From contig JAKASL010000001.1 of NCBI GenBank assembly GCA_021819035.1, forward strand, positions 1 to 64,000: a stretch of DNA of 64,000 nucleotides. The letters are read 5' to 3'. A program made the position numbers and the translations under genes. Numbering within the stretch: the first letter of the stretch is position 1; the number at the start of each line of letters is the position of its first letter. The notes under the pieces are model-generated. The model was not told the origin of the DNA, searched no databases, and was given only the letters and a program-made list of their open reading frames with translations. The stretch comes from an archaeon. GTDB lineage: Archaea > Thermoproteota > Nitrososphaeria > Nitrososphaerales > Gagatemarchaeaceae. This document shows positions 1-8,052 of this stretch, piece by piece.

Positions 1-163
1 GCCTGACTATCCACTCCACCTTCACGGGGTCCAGCTTCATGTAGACCCGATAGCGTCTTCCCTTGCTCCATACCCACCTAGCCCCTGCACTCTTGGCTAG
101 GGGGTGAACTAATTTCAGGATAACAGACGGACGGCAGCAATAGAAAACGCAATCAGAAACCTA
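1..163 (-). CDS. Partial open frame at left edge, unrecognised
   Basis: Reading the minus strand, one frame stays open from about base 163 to the window edge. Its composition looks like protein: many Arg/Lys, Trp and Val, including the stretch WVWSKGRRYRVYMKLDPVK. The only ATG in frame is at 38-40, giving a start of MKLDPVKVEW. The style is faintly like the DNA-binding start of a transposase or integrase, but I cannot name the family. The gene is cut by the window edge and may itself be a remnant, because no good start exists before base 40. Confidence 0.3.
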
Positions 164-172
164 GAGCGCCTG

Positions 173-724
173 ATGGTCTACAACGACGTCATCTGCTGCA
201 GCAACGGCCACAGGTACAACATACTCGACCCCCTCCACAACTTTGTGTCCGTCGGAGTGGCCTACAACAGCACCTACGTCTTCTTCGACGAAGAGTTTCA
301 GAACGAGTACCTCAACCTGAGCCTCAAGGTCACAAGTGCTTCCTCCGCGAGTCCATACCAAGTCACAATGCTTGGTAATCCTATTTCAGGAACGCCGGTC
401 CCGACAGCAATCTACGTGGCGTTCGACACCATGCCCGCCCCTGAAACCCGGACCCAGCTCGACAGTGGACCCCGTGAATACGGACCTGGTGCTCTGTTGG
501 GCGGCGTTCTCCCTCCGACGGGGTTGTTTGGGGGCTGCGGCCAGTTCGCAACCGGAATCACTCAATGCGCCAGCAGATGGGCATTCAATCCAACTACCCT
601 TTACATCGCATTCTCCTTGAGTCAGTTCGTCAAGGAGGACGGGCCGGGGGTCTATACCATCTATCTGGTCACAGGCCCGAGCACCGACACGGCCATAACC
701 ACCATATCTGTCTTCGTGCCTTAG
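173..724 (+). CDS. Hypothetical protein, possibly missing its N-terminus
   Basis: A 183-residue protein from the ATG at 173. I do not recognise the family. It is rich in Ser, Thr, Gly and aromatic residues, has no membrane segment after the start, and resembles the outer part of an archaeal secreted or pilin-like protein. The same frame is open back to base 113 and reads like a helix (AAIENAIRNLERL), yet holds no ATG, GTG or TTG, and a stop lies at 110-112. The true N-terminus, perhaps a signal segment, may have been lost by a frameshift near the G-run at 101-104. It converges on the HIT gene with a 4-base overlap. Confidence 0.5.
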   Translation: MVYNDVICCSNGHRYNILDPLHNFVSVGVAYNSTYVFFDEEFQNEYLNLSLKVTSASSASPYQVTMLGNPISGTPVPTAIYVAFDTMPAPETRTQLDSGPREYGPGALLGGVLPPTGLFGGCGQFATGITQCASRWAFNPTTLYIAFSLSQFVKEDGPGVYTIYLVTGPSTDTAITTISVFVP

Positions 725-1206
725 GCCTGACCCATCTTCGCCCTGATAATCTTGGCTGTTTCATCCATCTCTGGTTTGGAGAGCCTCTTTCTGTCTCCGA
801 ATCTGCCTTTGTCTTCCATCTTCACAGGAATGACATGCACATGAACATGGGCGACCACCTGATTGGCAGCCTCGCCGTTGTTCTGGACGAATCTGAACCC
901 GTCAGCCCCTGCTGCTGAGACTACTGCCCTGGACACTTTGGACGCGACTCGAAAGAGGCCCGCGACGTCCGTTTCTTTCATGTCCCAGATGGTCTCTCCG
1001 TGCTCCTTCGGACAGACCAAAGTGTGGCCCCTCGAGAAGGGGAAGGTGTCCAAGAATGCGACGTACTTTTCGTCTTCGTACACTATGTTCGAAGGGGCCG
1101 TCTTCGACACAATCTGGCAGAATATACAGTCCCCAGCCCCCTTGAGGGGAGAACCGCGTCCTATCCGTCGGTATGGGCCCGCCACTTGCCCGTTGGTTCT
1201 CACCAT
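721..1206 (-). CDS. HIT family nucleotide hydrolase
   Basis: Histidine-triad protein of 161 residues. A zinc-binding CIFC pair is at about 27-30 and the triad H-V-H-V-H-V at 120-125. HIT enzymes cleave nucleoside phosphoramidates or dinucleoside polyphosphates in the cytoplasm, using the middle triad His as nucleophile. The ATG at 1204-1206 is kept because a TATA-like box (CGTATTAAGG in gene sense, about 1228-1237) lies some 25 bases upstream, as expected for a leaderless mRNA. About 25 residues precede the usual CIFC start, so an internal start cannot be excluded. The family call is firm, the exact substrate is not known. Confidence 0.88.
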   Translation of the reverse strand: MVRTNGQVAGPYRRIGRGSPLKGAGDCIFCQIVSKTAPSNIVYEDEKYVAFLDTFPFSRGHTLVCPKEHGETIWDMKETDVAGLFRVASKVSRAVVSAAGADGFRFVQNNGEAANQVVAHVHVHVIPVKMEDKGRFGDRKRLSKPEMDETAKIIRAKMGQA

Positions 1207-1261
1207 CGTTCCCCTCTTCCCAGCCGTCCTTAATACGTGCTCAGGGTAGACTCCCAGACGA

Positions 1262-1417
1262 TTGCCATGCGAGAGATGCCATGTCGGGGAGCTGACAGAT
1301 TATGAACGCAGAATAGAAGGCGAGGAAAAGGTCACTATCAGAGGCGTGCGGTGTAGTCTGTGCGGTTACATGGAGCTGGCAGACGACGAGGCGATTTGGA
1401 CTCCGGTCGAGCTCTAG
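1262..1417 (+). CDS. Small zinc-ribbon protein (51 aa), TTG start
   Basis: Short frame from TTG at 1262. Two Cys pairs, C-E-R-C near the start and C-S-L-C about 27 residues later, suit one zinc site; the rest is acidic. The same TATA-like element that serves the divergent HIT gene (CCTTAATACG, about 1229-1238) lies 25 bases before the TTG. A stop a few codons upstream prevents a longer N-terminus. The product is probably a rubredoxin-like or ribbon adaptor of unknown role. It ends 2 bases before the convergent HExxH gene. Confidence 0.5.
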   Translation: MPCERCHVGELTDYERRIEGEEKVTIRGVRCSLCGYMELADDEAIWTPVEL

Positions 1418-1419
1418 GT

Positions 1420-1767
1420 CTACTCCAGAGCGGTCCGTTGGTATGCGGATATGAACTCGAGCGCGAATTTGTCTGCCTGTTTTTCAGTTCCACGATGCTT
1501 TCCGCTCACTGACCTCAGGTGGTGATAGAACTCATGAACCATCACGAAGGGGTTGTAGAGGAACTCACGGCGCGCAGCGAGTATCTCCTTTCTCCTCTGC
1601 GAGTAGACGGCGGCGACGCCCTTGGTCTTCCCTTCGACCACCCCTATCCCTAGCTTGGGTTCTGAAACTTTGTACCACTTCGAAAGGACTTTGATGGCCT
1701 CCTCGGGTTTGGAGTCAAAGATCAAGGCGACCACATATGCCTGCATCTGTTCTTGCGAGAGCTCCAT
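1420..1767 (-). CDS. HExxH metallopeptidase-like protein
   Basis: A 115-residue protein with HEFYH at 78-82 followed by T-E-K-Q-A-D-x-F-A at 94-102, the arrangement of a gluzincin-type zinc peptidase of the ImmA/IrrE or SprT sort: two His and a downstream Glu. The ATG at 1765-1767 is preferred to the one at 1839 because a TATA-like CTTAAG sits at about 1794-1799, some 27 bases upstream, and the extra residues look non-coding. It may cleave a regulator or process a protein. There is no partner gene next door. Confidence 0.6.
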   Translation of the reverse strand: MELSQEQMQAYVVALIFDSKPEEAIKVLSKWYKVSEPKLGIGVVEGKTKGVAAVYSQRRKEILAARREFLYNPFVMVHEFYHHLRSVSGKHRGTEKQADKFALEFISAYQRTALE

Positions 1768-1793
1768 TGGAAACTCAGGTGCTCCAGCCCCAC

Positions 1794-1799
1794 TTAAGC
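1794..1799 (-). promoter_or_regulatory. TATA-like box of the HExxH gene
   Basis: CTTAAG preceded by GC-rich sequence, 27 bases from the chosen ATG. This supports a leaderless transcript and the short start. Confidence 0.4.
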
Positions 1800-2109
1800 A
1801 ATTGAGCCTGTCGTTGCCAGTTGAGCCGTTGGTCAGCAATCATTGATTCCTCCGTTCAACTGGCAATCGGGCCGGAAGGAGGTACATGAACAGGCGAAGG
1901 CATATAAAACTCGACGGTCCGAAAGGAACCAGGTTCAGGGGACCCCCCTCTCTCTTTTCCATCGGCTGAGCGTCACCAGGCTCATGCGCGGCTAGGTGCA
2001 GAGTGGCTTCTGCCTCAGCGAATCATGTCTCTGGCTGATGACTTGTCGAGCATGTGATTCACGCGGAGAACTGAGAGGTTTAATCACTAAGCGCACCAGA
2101 GAGATAGGT

Positions 2110-2778
2110 TTGCCGAGGACCAACGCAATTCTCTCATGGAGCGGGGGAAAGGACAGCTCGCTGGCTTTGCAGGAGGCGTCGGAGTCTCCGGACCTCGAGG
2201 TCGTATCTCTCCTGACCACTCTGACGAGAGACTTCAACAGGGTCAGCATGCACGGAGTGAGGAGGACTTTATTGCATATCCAAGCGAGGAATTTGCGGCT
2301 CCCACTCGACGAAGTCTGGATCGGGAAGGGGGCCTCGAATGACGAGTATTCCTCGGCGATGCGCGAGGCCATGCTCAAGCACCGTGCTCGCGGTGTGCGC
2401 TGCGTCGTCTTCGGCGACATATTCCTTGAAGATATACGCCGATTTCGGGAGGACGAGCTTTCGAAGATGGCAATGGAAGGGGTGTTCCCTCTGTGGATGA
2501 AGGACACGACGAGGCTGGCCACCCGGTTCGTCAAGGATGGGTTCAAGGCGGTAGTGTGCACAGTAGATCCGAAGGCGCTTAACGAGAGCTATTGCGGCAG
2601 AGAGTTCGATGAATCGTTCATCTCTGACCTCCCACCTTCGGTGGACCCGTGTGGAGAGAACGGGGAGTTCCATACCTTCGTGTACGATGGGCCGATGTTC
2701 GAGAAGGAGGTTCCGATTCGGAAGGGCGAAATCGTACTCAGGGACGGGTTCTACTTCGCAGACATTCTTCCAAGGTGA
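2110..2778 (+). CDS. Dph6-like ATP pyrophosphatase (diphthine-ammonia ligase family)
   Basis: About 222 residues. The PP-loop S-G-G-K-D-S-S is at 11-17, and the C-terminal part holds the G-E-N-G-E-F-H-T-F signature of the DUF71/Dph6 family, which amidates diphthine on elongation factor 2 using ATP and ammonium. TTG at 2110 is chosen because the SGGKDS motif then falls at the usual place and a TATA-like TTTAAT lies at about 2078-2083, 27 bases upstream. The frame extends to an ATG at 1996, but that part reads as non-coding. The family is clear. The diphthamide role is by family, and other DUF71 members have unknown substrates. Confidence 0.85.
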   Translation: MPRTNAILSWSGGKDSSLALQEASESPDLEVVSLLTTLTRDFNRVSMHGVRRTLLHIQARNLRLPLDEVWIGKGASNDEYSSAMREAMLKHRARGVRCVVFGDIFLEDIRRFREDELSKMAMEGVFPLWMKDTTRLATRFVKDGFKAVVCTVDPKALNESYCGREFDESFISDLPPSVDPCGENGEFHTFVYDGPMFEKEVPIRKGEIVLRDGFYFADILPR

Positions 2779-3215
2779 CTACAGCAGCGAGAGGGAGTCG
2801 ATAGGCTGCGTCGTTGCCGCGATAGACCAAAGCGAAAGCCATTCCGTTGATCACACGAATCTGGTCGGCTGGGACTAGGCCACCCTCCAAGAACCTGTCT
2901 GGTTGGTAACGAGGGCAAATCAGAATTCATCCCGTGTATTCGACACGCCCCTCACTCATGTCACATGGTGTTCTCCACACTGGACACCACGAGCACGACA
3001 GCAACAAAGACAGGCATGCCTTTGAGCTTGACGTTGGAGAGAATAGAGGGCGAAATTGGAGCCGATTTCAAGAACCACGAAAGTGGCAACCGAAGCGGTG
3101 TCCCGTGCTCCACGGTTGGACATATCATCCAACCAGTCAGGGTTAAGAGCGTTGGTCCTCGAAAACCAGATAGCGAAGAACAGATTATAGAGAGCTAAAG
3201 GCAGAGTACCGTACG
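2779..3215. other. Intergenic stretch, no gene supported
   Basis: About 440 bases. A 77-codon frame (2965-3198) starts with a Thr/Ser-rich run unlike its neighbours and has no homolog I recognise. The right end carries ATTATAGAG at about 3183-3191, the likely TATA box of the DUF4443 gene (28 bases before its ATG). Confidence 0.4.
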
Positions 3216-3836
3216 ATGGCTGCCGTCTCGACGCTGCTCGAGCTCGTAGAGAGAAGAGGCCAGGGGCCTTCGCCCGGTTTCAGCAGGGAGCACGCCCTGC
3301 TGGCTTTCCTGACCATCGGTGCTTCCGGGGAGATTGGAAGGCAGGCACTAGCGAGAAGTTTGAACCTAGGTGAGGGGTCGATGCGGACAGTCCTCAGAAA
3401 GTTCACCCACGCCGGCTACGTGCAGACAGACACCCTAGGGTGTCATCTCACGCCTTCTGGCAGACGACTGCATGCTTCTATCCTGAGAAGCATCCCGAAG
3501 ATGGCGGCAATCAAAGACTCTCAGGTCGAGCTCGGGAAGTCCCAGGTTGCTATCCTGGTGCGGCCTATAACCAATATGGCCGCCAACGGTCTAGTCCAGC
3601 GTGACTCTGCGGTCAAAGTAGGAGCCACCGGAGCCGCCACCTATTTGATCAAGGAAGGGAAGTTTGCCATCCCAGGAAGCTCGCCTGATTGCGAGAAAGA
3701 CTTTCCCGGATCTATCTGGCGCGCCCTAAGGTCTGAACTGTCGCCAAAAGACGGGGACGTGGTGATTCTTTGCGGCGCGGCCGATGAGACCACGGCCAAG
3801 ATGGGTGCCCTCTCAGCGGCTTTCACGCTTCTGTGA
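3216..3836 (+). CDS. DUF4443 winged-helix regulator
   Basis: A 206-residue protein. Residues 1-95 form a winged helix-turn-helix (helices around EIGRQALARSLNLGEGSMRTVLR, then a wing ending in T-P-S-G). The rest is an alpha/beta domain typical of the archaeal DUF4443 family, with S-V-K-V-G-A-T-G-A and a Gly-rich end. The role is probably DNA binding controlled by a ligand, which is not known. The ATG is 28 bases after a TATA-like box, so leaderless. It converges on the SufT-like gene with 3 bases between. Confidence 0.72.
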   Translation: MAAVSTLLELVERRGQGPSPGFSREHALLAFLTIGASGEIGRQALARSLNLGEGSMRTVLRKFTHAGYVQTDTLGCHLTPSGRRLHASILRSIPKMAAIKDSQVELGKSQVAILVRPITNMAANGLVQRDSAVKVGATGAATYLIKEGKFAIPGSSPDCEKDFPGSIWRALRSELSPKDGDVVILCGAADETTAKMGALSAAFTLL

Positions 3837-3839
3837 CTA

Positions 3840-4178
3840 TTATTTGGTCGCCTGCTCAGCAGGAGCATCCTGAGAGCCTGATTGTTTGTTCACCTGTCGA
3901 TTTATGGCGTCCGCGAAGTAATGTCCGGTCACAATCACTTTCACAGACTTCACGCCCTTAACCTGAGCAAGGTTGTCCTTCAGGTCTTGAGATATCTTCA
4001 GCGCGAAAACAGGAGGGCAGAACTGCGTGGTTGCATGATACTCGACGTCTACGTTCCCGTCTTTGACGTCTAGCTTGTCGATAAGGTTCATCTCCACGAT
4101 CGGCATCCCTATCTCGGGATCCACTATCTTCGAGACCTGTTTCTGAACCTCCCTCACGTCCACCTCTTCTGACGACAT
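3840..4178 (-). CDS. MIP18/SufT-like (DUF59) protein
   Basis: About 112 residues from the ATG at 4176-4178. The DUF59 core has V-D-P-E-I-G-M-P-I-V near 18-27 and a central F-C-P-P motif, whose Cys is the conserved residue of PaaD/SufT/MIP18 proteins. These help insert or assemble iron-sulfur clusters. The longer frame from 4229 begins with unlikely residues, and the box CTTTTTTTAG about 30 bases before 4178 fits a promoter there. The tail is Gln/Ala/Ser-rich and probably disordered. It is divergent from the methyltransferase gene. Confidence 0.8.
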   Translation of the reverse strand: MSSEEVDVREVQKQVSKIVDPEIGMPIVEMNLIDKLDVKDGNVDVEYHATTQFCPPVFALKISQDLKDNLAQVKGVKSVKVIVTGHYFADAINRQVNKQSGSQDAPAEQATK

Positions 4179-4258
4179 AGAACCACTGAAAAGCGCCCCT
4201 TCCGCTAAAAAAAGCTTGTCCCGGGACAAGCTCAGGCAGGTTTACAACCGACCACCGC

Positions 4259-4840
4259 ATGTGTCATCCCACGAAGCCAGAAGACGTACTCGCATCAATA
4301 GAGGCTGCCGCCCCCCACAAAGGATGGCCAATCATCGGACCCAAGAGGGGGATCATATTGGATGAGGTTGTGGGGAGACACAAGCCATCGTCGATACTCG
4401 AAGTCGGGACCAACGTAGGCTACAGCGCCATAAGGATGGCGCGGCACCTGAAGGCAGGCCAGCGACTCACATGCGTCGAGGTCAGCGGGGACATGGCACT
4501 GGCAGCCAGAGTGAACTTCGAGAAGGCCGGACTTTCGGACCTGATTGAAGTAATCGTAGGGGACGCACTGTCTGTGCTTCCTACGCTCACAACCCGTTTC
4601 GATATGGTCTTTCTAGATGCGGCGAAAGACGATTATCTGGACTACCTGAGGTCAGTCGAGAAGCTCATTCATGCCGGGAGCGTGGTAGTGGCGGACAACG
4701 TGAAGTCCTTCTACCCCGTGGTCAAACCATATCTCGACTATGTACGCAACTCGGGGAGGTACGCGAGCTCCTACAGAGATGCTCCGTCGAACTGGGGGAC
4801 GGACGAGGGGGACGCTGTCGAAGTGAGCGTCAGGCTCTGA
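4259..4840 (+). CDS. O-methyltransferase family SAM enzyme
   Basis: A 193-residue class I methyltransferase. Motif I is L-E-V-G-T-N-V-G-Y-S-A at 47-57, an acidic residue C-V-E-V ends strand 2, and D-M-V-F-L-D-A-A-K-D-D-Y follows at about 114-125. The pattern matches the catechol-O-methyltransferase-like family (including tRNA-modifying TrmR), with a metal-binding D-A-x-K-x-x-Y. The substrate cannot be read from sequence. It overlaps the convergent LLM gene by 11 bases, and GGTTTACAAC about 20 bases before the ATG may be its TATA box. Confidence 0.8.
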   Translation: MCHPTKPEDVLASIEAAAPHKGWPIIGPKRGIILDEVVGRHKPSSILEVGTNVGYSAIRMARHLKAGQRLTCVEVSGDMALAARVNFEKAGLSDLIEVIVGDALSVLPTLTTRFDMVFLDAAKDDYLDYLRSVEKLIHAGSVVVADNVKSFYPVVKPYLDYVRNSGRYASSYRDAPSNWGTDEGDAVEVSVRL

Positions 4841-5837
4841 ACCCCTCCACCAGATTCTGCCACACGGGGCTTCCGTCGAATGGTAGGTACACTCGCACTC
4901 TGTCCAAGAGTCCTTGGTACTTGTTCTCAATCTCCCCGCCAACCTCTTTCCAAGTCCCTCCTACTACGAACTCTTCTAGCATCGCGTCATCCACCTCAGA
5001 TGCCATCCTGCGCCACTCCCCCTTTGTAGATAGTGCATGCAGCCGTTCAGCCACGTCCTCCCAATGATGAAGCTCCATCACCCTCCTATACGTACGGGTC
5101 GAGGCGTAGAACGCTATCTGTTCCCTGTATGCTTCTTTGACCGCAGAGATCTCATGTTCATTGTCTCCCACGGCAGCGAACACCGACGCGACCACTTGCA
5201 CCTCTGACCTGCTCCTCCCGGACCTCGCTGCGCCCTTTGACAGCGCAGGCTCTATGACTTCACGGAGGTATCTGAGCGTGTGGAGAGGGTGGACATGGAG
5301 GCCATCTGCAACGCCCCCTGCCAACATGCACATCGCCTCGTTGACTCCGGCAATCAGGATTGGAATTGAAGGGTGCCCGATCGGACTCGGCGTGAAGAAG
5401 GGGGTCATGAGGTCAAGCGTGTAGAATCGTCCCCTGAAGTCCAACTTTGAGCCCTCCTGCCAGCTCTTCCATACAGACCTCAGTGCCGACACATATTCCC
5501 TCATTTTCGGAGCCGGCGGCTCCCATTTCATCCCGAATCTCCGCTCGATATGACCCTTGACCTGGCTCCCCAAACCCAGCATGAATCTGCCCCTGGAAAC
5601 GCTCTGAATGTCCCAGGAGGTATATGCCATCGTCGTGGGGCTTCTGGTGAACGCTAGTGCTATCGACGTCCCCAGCCCCACGCGCTTAGTGGCAGCAGCA
5701 GCCAGAGCTAGCTGCACGAATGGGTCGTGCTTCGTCTCGTTCGCCCAGAAGGCGTCGAAGCCGTACTCCTCCGCCTTCTTCGCGAGCCCGCCTGCCTCAC
5801 TCGGCTCGCCCAACGCCACCTCTGCGTCTATTTTCAA
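4830..5837 (-). CDS. LLM-class F420-dependent oxidoreductase
   Basis: A 335-residue luciferase-like TIM-barrel protein. The start AEEYGFDAFWANETKHDPF and the G-L-G-T-S-I-A-L-A-F-T-R-S-P run are typical of the coenzyme F420-dependent branch, which resembles methylene-tetrahydromethanopterin reductase. Such enzymes move hydride between F420 and a small substrate. The start codon is TTG at 5835-5837; a TATA-like GCTTTAAGAA lies some 25-35 bases upstream, shared back to back with the DMT gene. The substrate is unknown. It shows that the host probably makes F420. Confidence 0.82.
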   Translation of the reverse strand: MKIDAEVALGEPSEAGGLAKKAEEYGFDAFWANETKHDPFVQLALAAAATKRVGLGTSIALAFTRSPTTMAYTSWDIQSVSRGRFMLGLGSQVKGHIERRFGMKWEPPAPKMREYVSALRSVWKSWQEGSKLDFRGRFYTLDLMTPFFTPSPIGHPSIPILIAGVNEAMCMLAGGVADGLHVHPLHTLRYLREVIEPALSKGAARSGRSRSEVQVVASVFAAVGDNEHEISAVKEAYREQIAFYASTRTYRRVMELHHWEDVAERLHALSTKGEWRRMASEVDDAMLEEFVVGGTWKEVGGEIENKYQGLLDRVRVYLPFDGSPVWQNLVEGFRA

Positions 5838-5859
5838 CCGAAGGCACCGCCGTACGCGT

Positions 5860-5875
5860 GCTTCTTAAAGCCGGA
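5860..5875. promoter_or_regulatory. Bidirectional TATA-like element
   Basis: TTCTTAAAGC reads as a TATA-like box in both directions. It lies about 30 bases before the TTG start of the exporter gene (5899) and a similar distance before the TTG of the LLM gene (5837). Confidence 0.4.
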
Positions 5876-5898
5876 CCAGCGGGGACAGGCTCAATCCC

Positions 5899-6786
5899 TT
5901 GCCGAATCTTTCGGTCATCGCCGGCTTGACAACAGCGCTGTGCTGGGGGACTGGGGACTATCTGTCCAGGAGCCAGTCGGAGAGGATGGGGTACTACAAG
6001 ACTCTCATATATTCAATGATGGTTACCTTCCTAGTTCTCGTCGCCCTCACTCCGGTTGTCAGCCCCGAGCTTAGCGCTCCGCTCATACCATTGGCTGTCC
6101 TCCTCGTCGCAGGGGTCTTGAATTTTGTCGCCTTCAATTTCCTCTACCAGGCCTTCCACAGAGGAGTCGTCTCAGTCGTCGCGCCGGTTGCATACACATA
6201 TCCTGCTATCACTACGCTCCTCTCCATCTTCATTTTAGGCACTGTTCTGCAGTCTGCCGAGATTCTCGCAATCGCAGGGATTATCATCGGCGTGGTCCTT
6301 ACGTCAACAAGATTTTCCGAGATAAAGCGGTCCACCATTGGCAAGGGCTCCGCAGGTCTTACCGCTGGGTTCATTCCTGCCGCCGCCGCTTCGCTCTTCT
6401 TCGGGTTCGTCTATGTAGGGGTCGGATACGCCGCGCCGTTGGTGAGCCTGGTAATCCCAGTCATGATTCTCCGGATAGTGGGAATTGCGATGGGGTTAGC
6501 GCTGGCTCCGGCCCTCAAGCAGAGCGCCAGGCCTACCAAGGGGGTCTTCTCGAATGGGATTATCACCATGGGTATCTTGGAGGCCGTGGGCTTCCTTTCC
6601 TTGACCTATGGTATCTCTGTCCCTGGAGGATCTCTCCCAGTCGTAACGGCGATATCTGGCATGGGAGGAGCTGTGGCCGCGGGCTATGGGCTAGTCCTGC
6701 TGAAGGAGCGGCTCGAGCCGAATCAGATAATCGGAGTGGTCATGTCCCTCTTGGGCGTATTCGCCTTGTTGTACCTGGGGGCCTAG
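5899..6786 (+). CDS. DMT/EamA-type membrane transporter
   Basis: A 295-residue protein with about ten hydrophobic segments in two repeats, as in the drug/metabolite transporter (EamA) superfamily. The first helix contains T-T-A-L-C-W-G-T-G-D-Y, a usual EamA opening, and a second-half signature P-V-V-T-A-I-S-G-M-G-G-A lies near the end. It sits in the cytoplasmic membrane and likely exports small metabolites, substrate unknown. The start is TTG, supported by the box 30 bases upstream. The small gene that follows starts 3 bases after its stop, so the two are probably co-transcribed. Confidence 0.8.
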   Translation: MPNLSVIAGLTTALCWGTGDYLSRSQSERMGYYKTLIYSMMVTFLVLVALTPVVSPELSAPLIPLAVLLVAGVLNFVAFNFLYQAFHRGVVSVVAPVAYTYPAITTLLSIFILGTVLQSAEILAIAGIIIGVVLTSTRFSEIKRSTIGKGSAGLTAGFIPAAAASLFFGFVYVGVGYAAPLVSLVIPVMILRIVGIAMGLALAPALKQSARPTKGVFSNGIITMGILEAVGFLSLTYGISVPGGSLPVVTAISGMGGAVAAGYGLVLLKERLEPNQIIGVVMSLLGVFALLYLGA

Positions 6787-6789
6787 GCG

Positions 6790-7110
6790 GTGGATTACTT
6801 CACCGCGGTCCAAGAAGGAAGAAGCAGGGTCAATCGGGCGCTCGCGGTGCTTCAAAACACAGCCGGCCCGTCATATCCGATGCTTATCCTGAAGCTCGGT
6901 GTCGCAGAGTGGACCCCCGTAGGAGATGAGATGCTGTACAAGGTGGTCCCTGGGAGGAACTCTACAGCCGCCCTGGTGATTTGCGACGCCGAAGGCAATT
7001 CTAAAGCGATGAGCGCCTGGCTGCGCGCAGAGAAGGCGGACGAGATTTCCCAGAGATTGGATGCAGAAGGGATTCCCGTCTTTCTTGGAGATGTCAAACT
7101 CCCAATCTGA
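6790..7110 (+). CDS. Hypothetical 106-aa protein
   Basis: Begins with GTG three bases after the exporter stop. It is a mixed alpha/beta protein of ordinary composition with no membrane segment and no motif I recognise; it ends V-F-L-G-D-V-K-L-P-I. Close spacing suggests co-transcription with the exporter, which gives no firm function. Confidence 0.6.
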   Translation: MDYFTAVQEGRSRVNRALAVLQNTAGPSYPMLILKLGVAEWTPVGDEMLYKVVPGRNSTAALVICDAEGNSKAMSAWLRAEKADEISQRLDAEGIPVFLGDVKLPI

Positions 7111-7244
7111 GCATCCTATTTATTAACCAGTCTGGAGTCGGAACACCTTGCGCCTGGCCTGTGCCGCCCCTAGGCTTCGAAGAGGCTTTCTGTTTTGAAG
7201 CTCGGGTCGAGCAGGTTGGACGCAGAAAAATTGGGGGTGAACGA

Positions 7245-7421
7245 ATGGCAAGATGTTCGGTCTGCAAGGGTCACGCAGTGGCGTCGTGCGCAGAATGCGA
7301 AGCCTTAGTGTGTATGTCGCATTCCACTACAATCTTCGACGAAGGGAGCAGGGCTATGAAGACTTACTGCGGCAACTGTACGGCTAAGCGGATGCCTGTG
7401 TGGGTAGCACGGCGAAGGTAG
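7245..7421 (+). CDS. Small zinc-binding protein (58 aa), B-box-like
   Basis: Starts at ATG 7245, right after a Shine-Dalgarno-like GGGGTGA. It has three Cys pairs, C-S-V-C, C-A-E-C and C-G-N-C, plus C-M-S-H, enough for two zinc sites in the cross-brace style of B-box or HIT-type fingers. A longer upstream frame is open but lacks such features. TATTTATTAAC at about 7111-7121 could be the TATA box of a leadered transcript. The role is unknown, perhaps protein-protein contact. Confidence 0.65.
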   Translation: MARCSVCKGHAVASCAECEALVCMSHSTTIFDEGSRAMKTYCGNCTAKRMPVWVARRR

Positions 7422-7549
7422 AGGTAGGAAACGCCCTTGAGTGGGCATAACCTACTTTGAAGTCTAGATGCGCTCTATTCTATAGGCCCAACTACATTCC
7501 TGAGGGTTCGAGACTGCGCTGACTGCAACTGGGTTGTTCAAAAGATAGG

Positions 7550-7975
7550 CTAGAGCGCGTCCATCGCGGCCATGTCTTCGTCAACGTATTCTCGAACTGT
7601 CCCTTGGCGGGTCCCTTCGCGAAGAGGCCTAGCCTTCCCAGCTCCAAGCTCGCGGAGTATTTCACTTTAGTTCCGTCAGCGACCTGCTTGAGGGCCATGG
7701 TCACCTTGCTCCCCTTGCCGTCTTCCTCCAGAGTATCAACATGGAGGGTCTGGGTGGCTTCGTCAAAGGTCAACGTGTTGATTGAGCTGATCTTCTTGCC
7801 CATCATGGCAGCATGCTGTTCGATCCTGATAACTCCACCCCCCGTTGCCAAGGACTTCCGCCTCTTTCACGAAGTTGGTGTGCACTTTAGGTAGGTTCTC
7901 AGGGTGCATGTAAAACTCTATGGCTTTTGAAATAGGCGCCTTCGTCTTCCCCACCTTTTCCCAACCTGTGGGCAT
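7550..7975 (-). pseudogene. SRPBCC (polyketide cyclase-like) gene with two frameshifts
   Basis: The N-terminal part (from ATG 7973-7975) reads W-E-K-V-G-K-T-K-A-P-I-S-K-A-I-E-F, a START/SRPBCC fold opening. It leaves frame at a run of six G near 7839-7844 and continues in the frame ending near 7600 (GKKISSINTLTFDEATQTL and onward). That frame is lost at a GGG near 7600, and the sensible end V-R-E-Y-V-D-E-D-M-A-A-M-D-A-L-stop lies in a third frame with its stop at 7550-7552. One extra G at each spot would restore about 140 residues. It is either a pseudogene or a product of homopolymer sequencing errors. Confidence 0.7.
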
Positions 7976-8052
7976 GGCGTGGATGTTGATGGTGGGATTA
8001 CTCAGGTGTGCCCCGACTGAGACGCCATAGCCTCGGGCACCAGAGCGGGTGT

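Noticed and set aside
2965-3198. 77-codon plus frame
   Set aside because: Thr-rich start and no homolog recognised. The promoter of the next gene overlaps its end.
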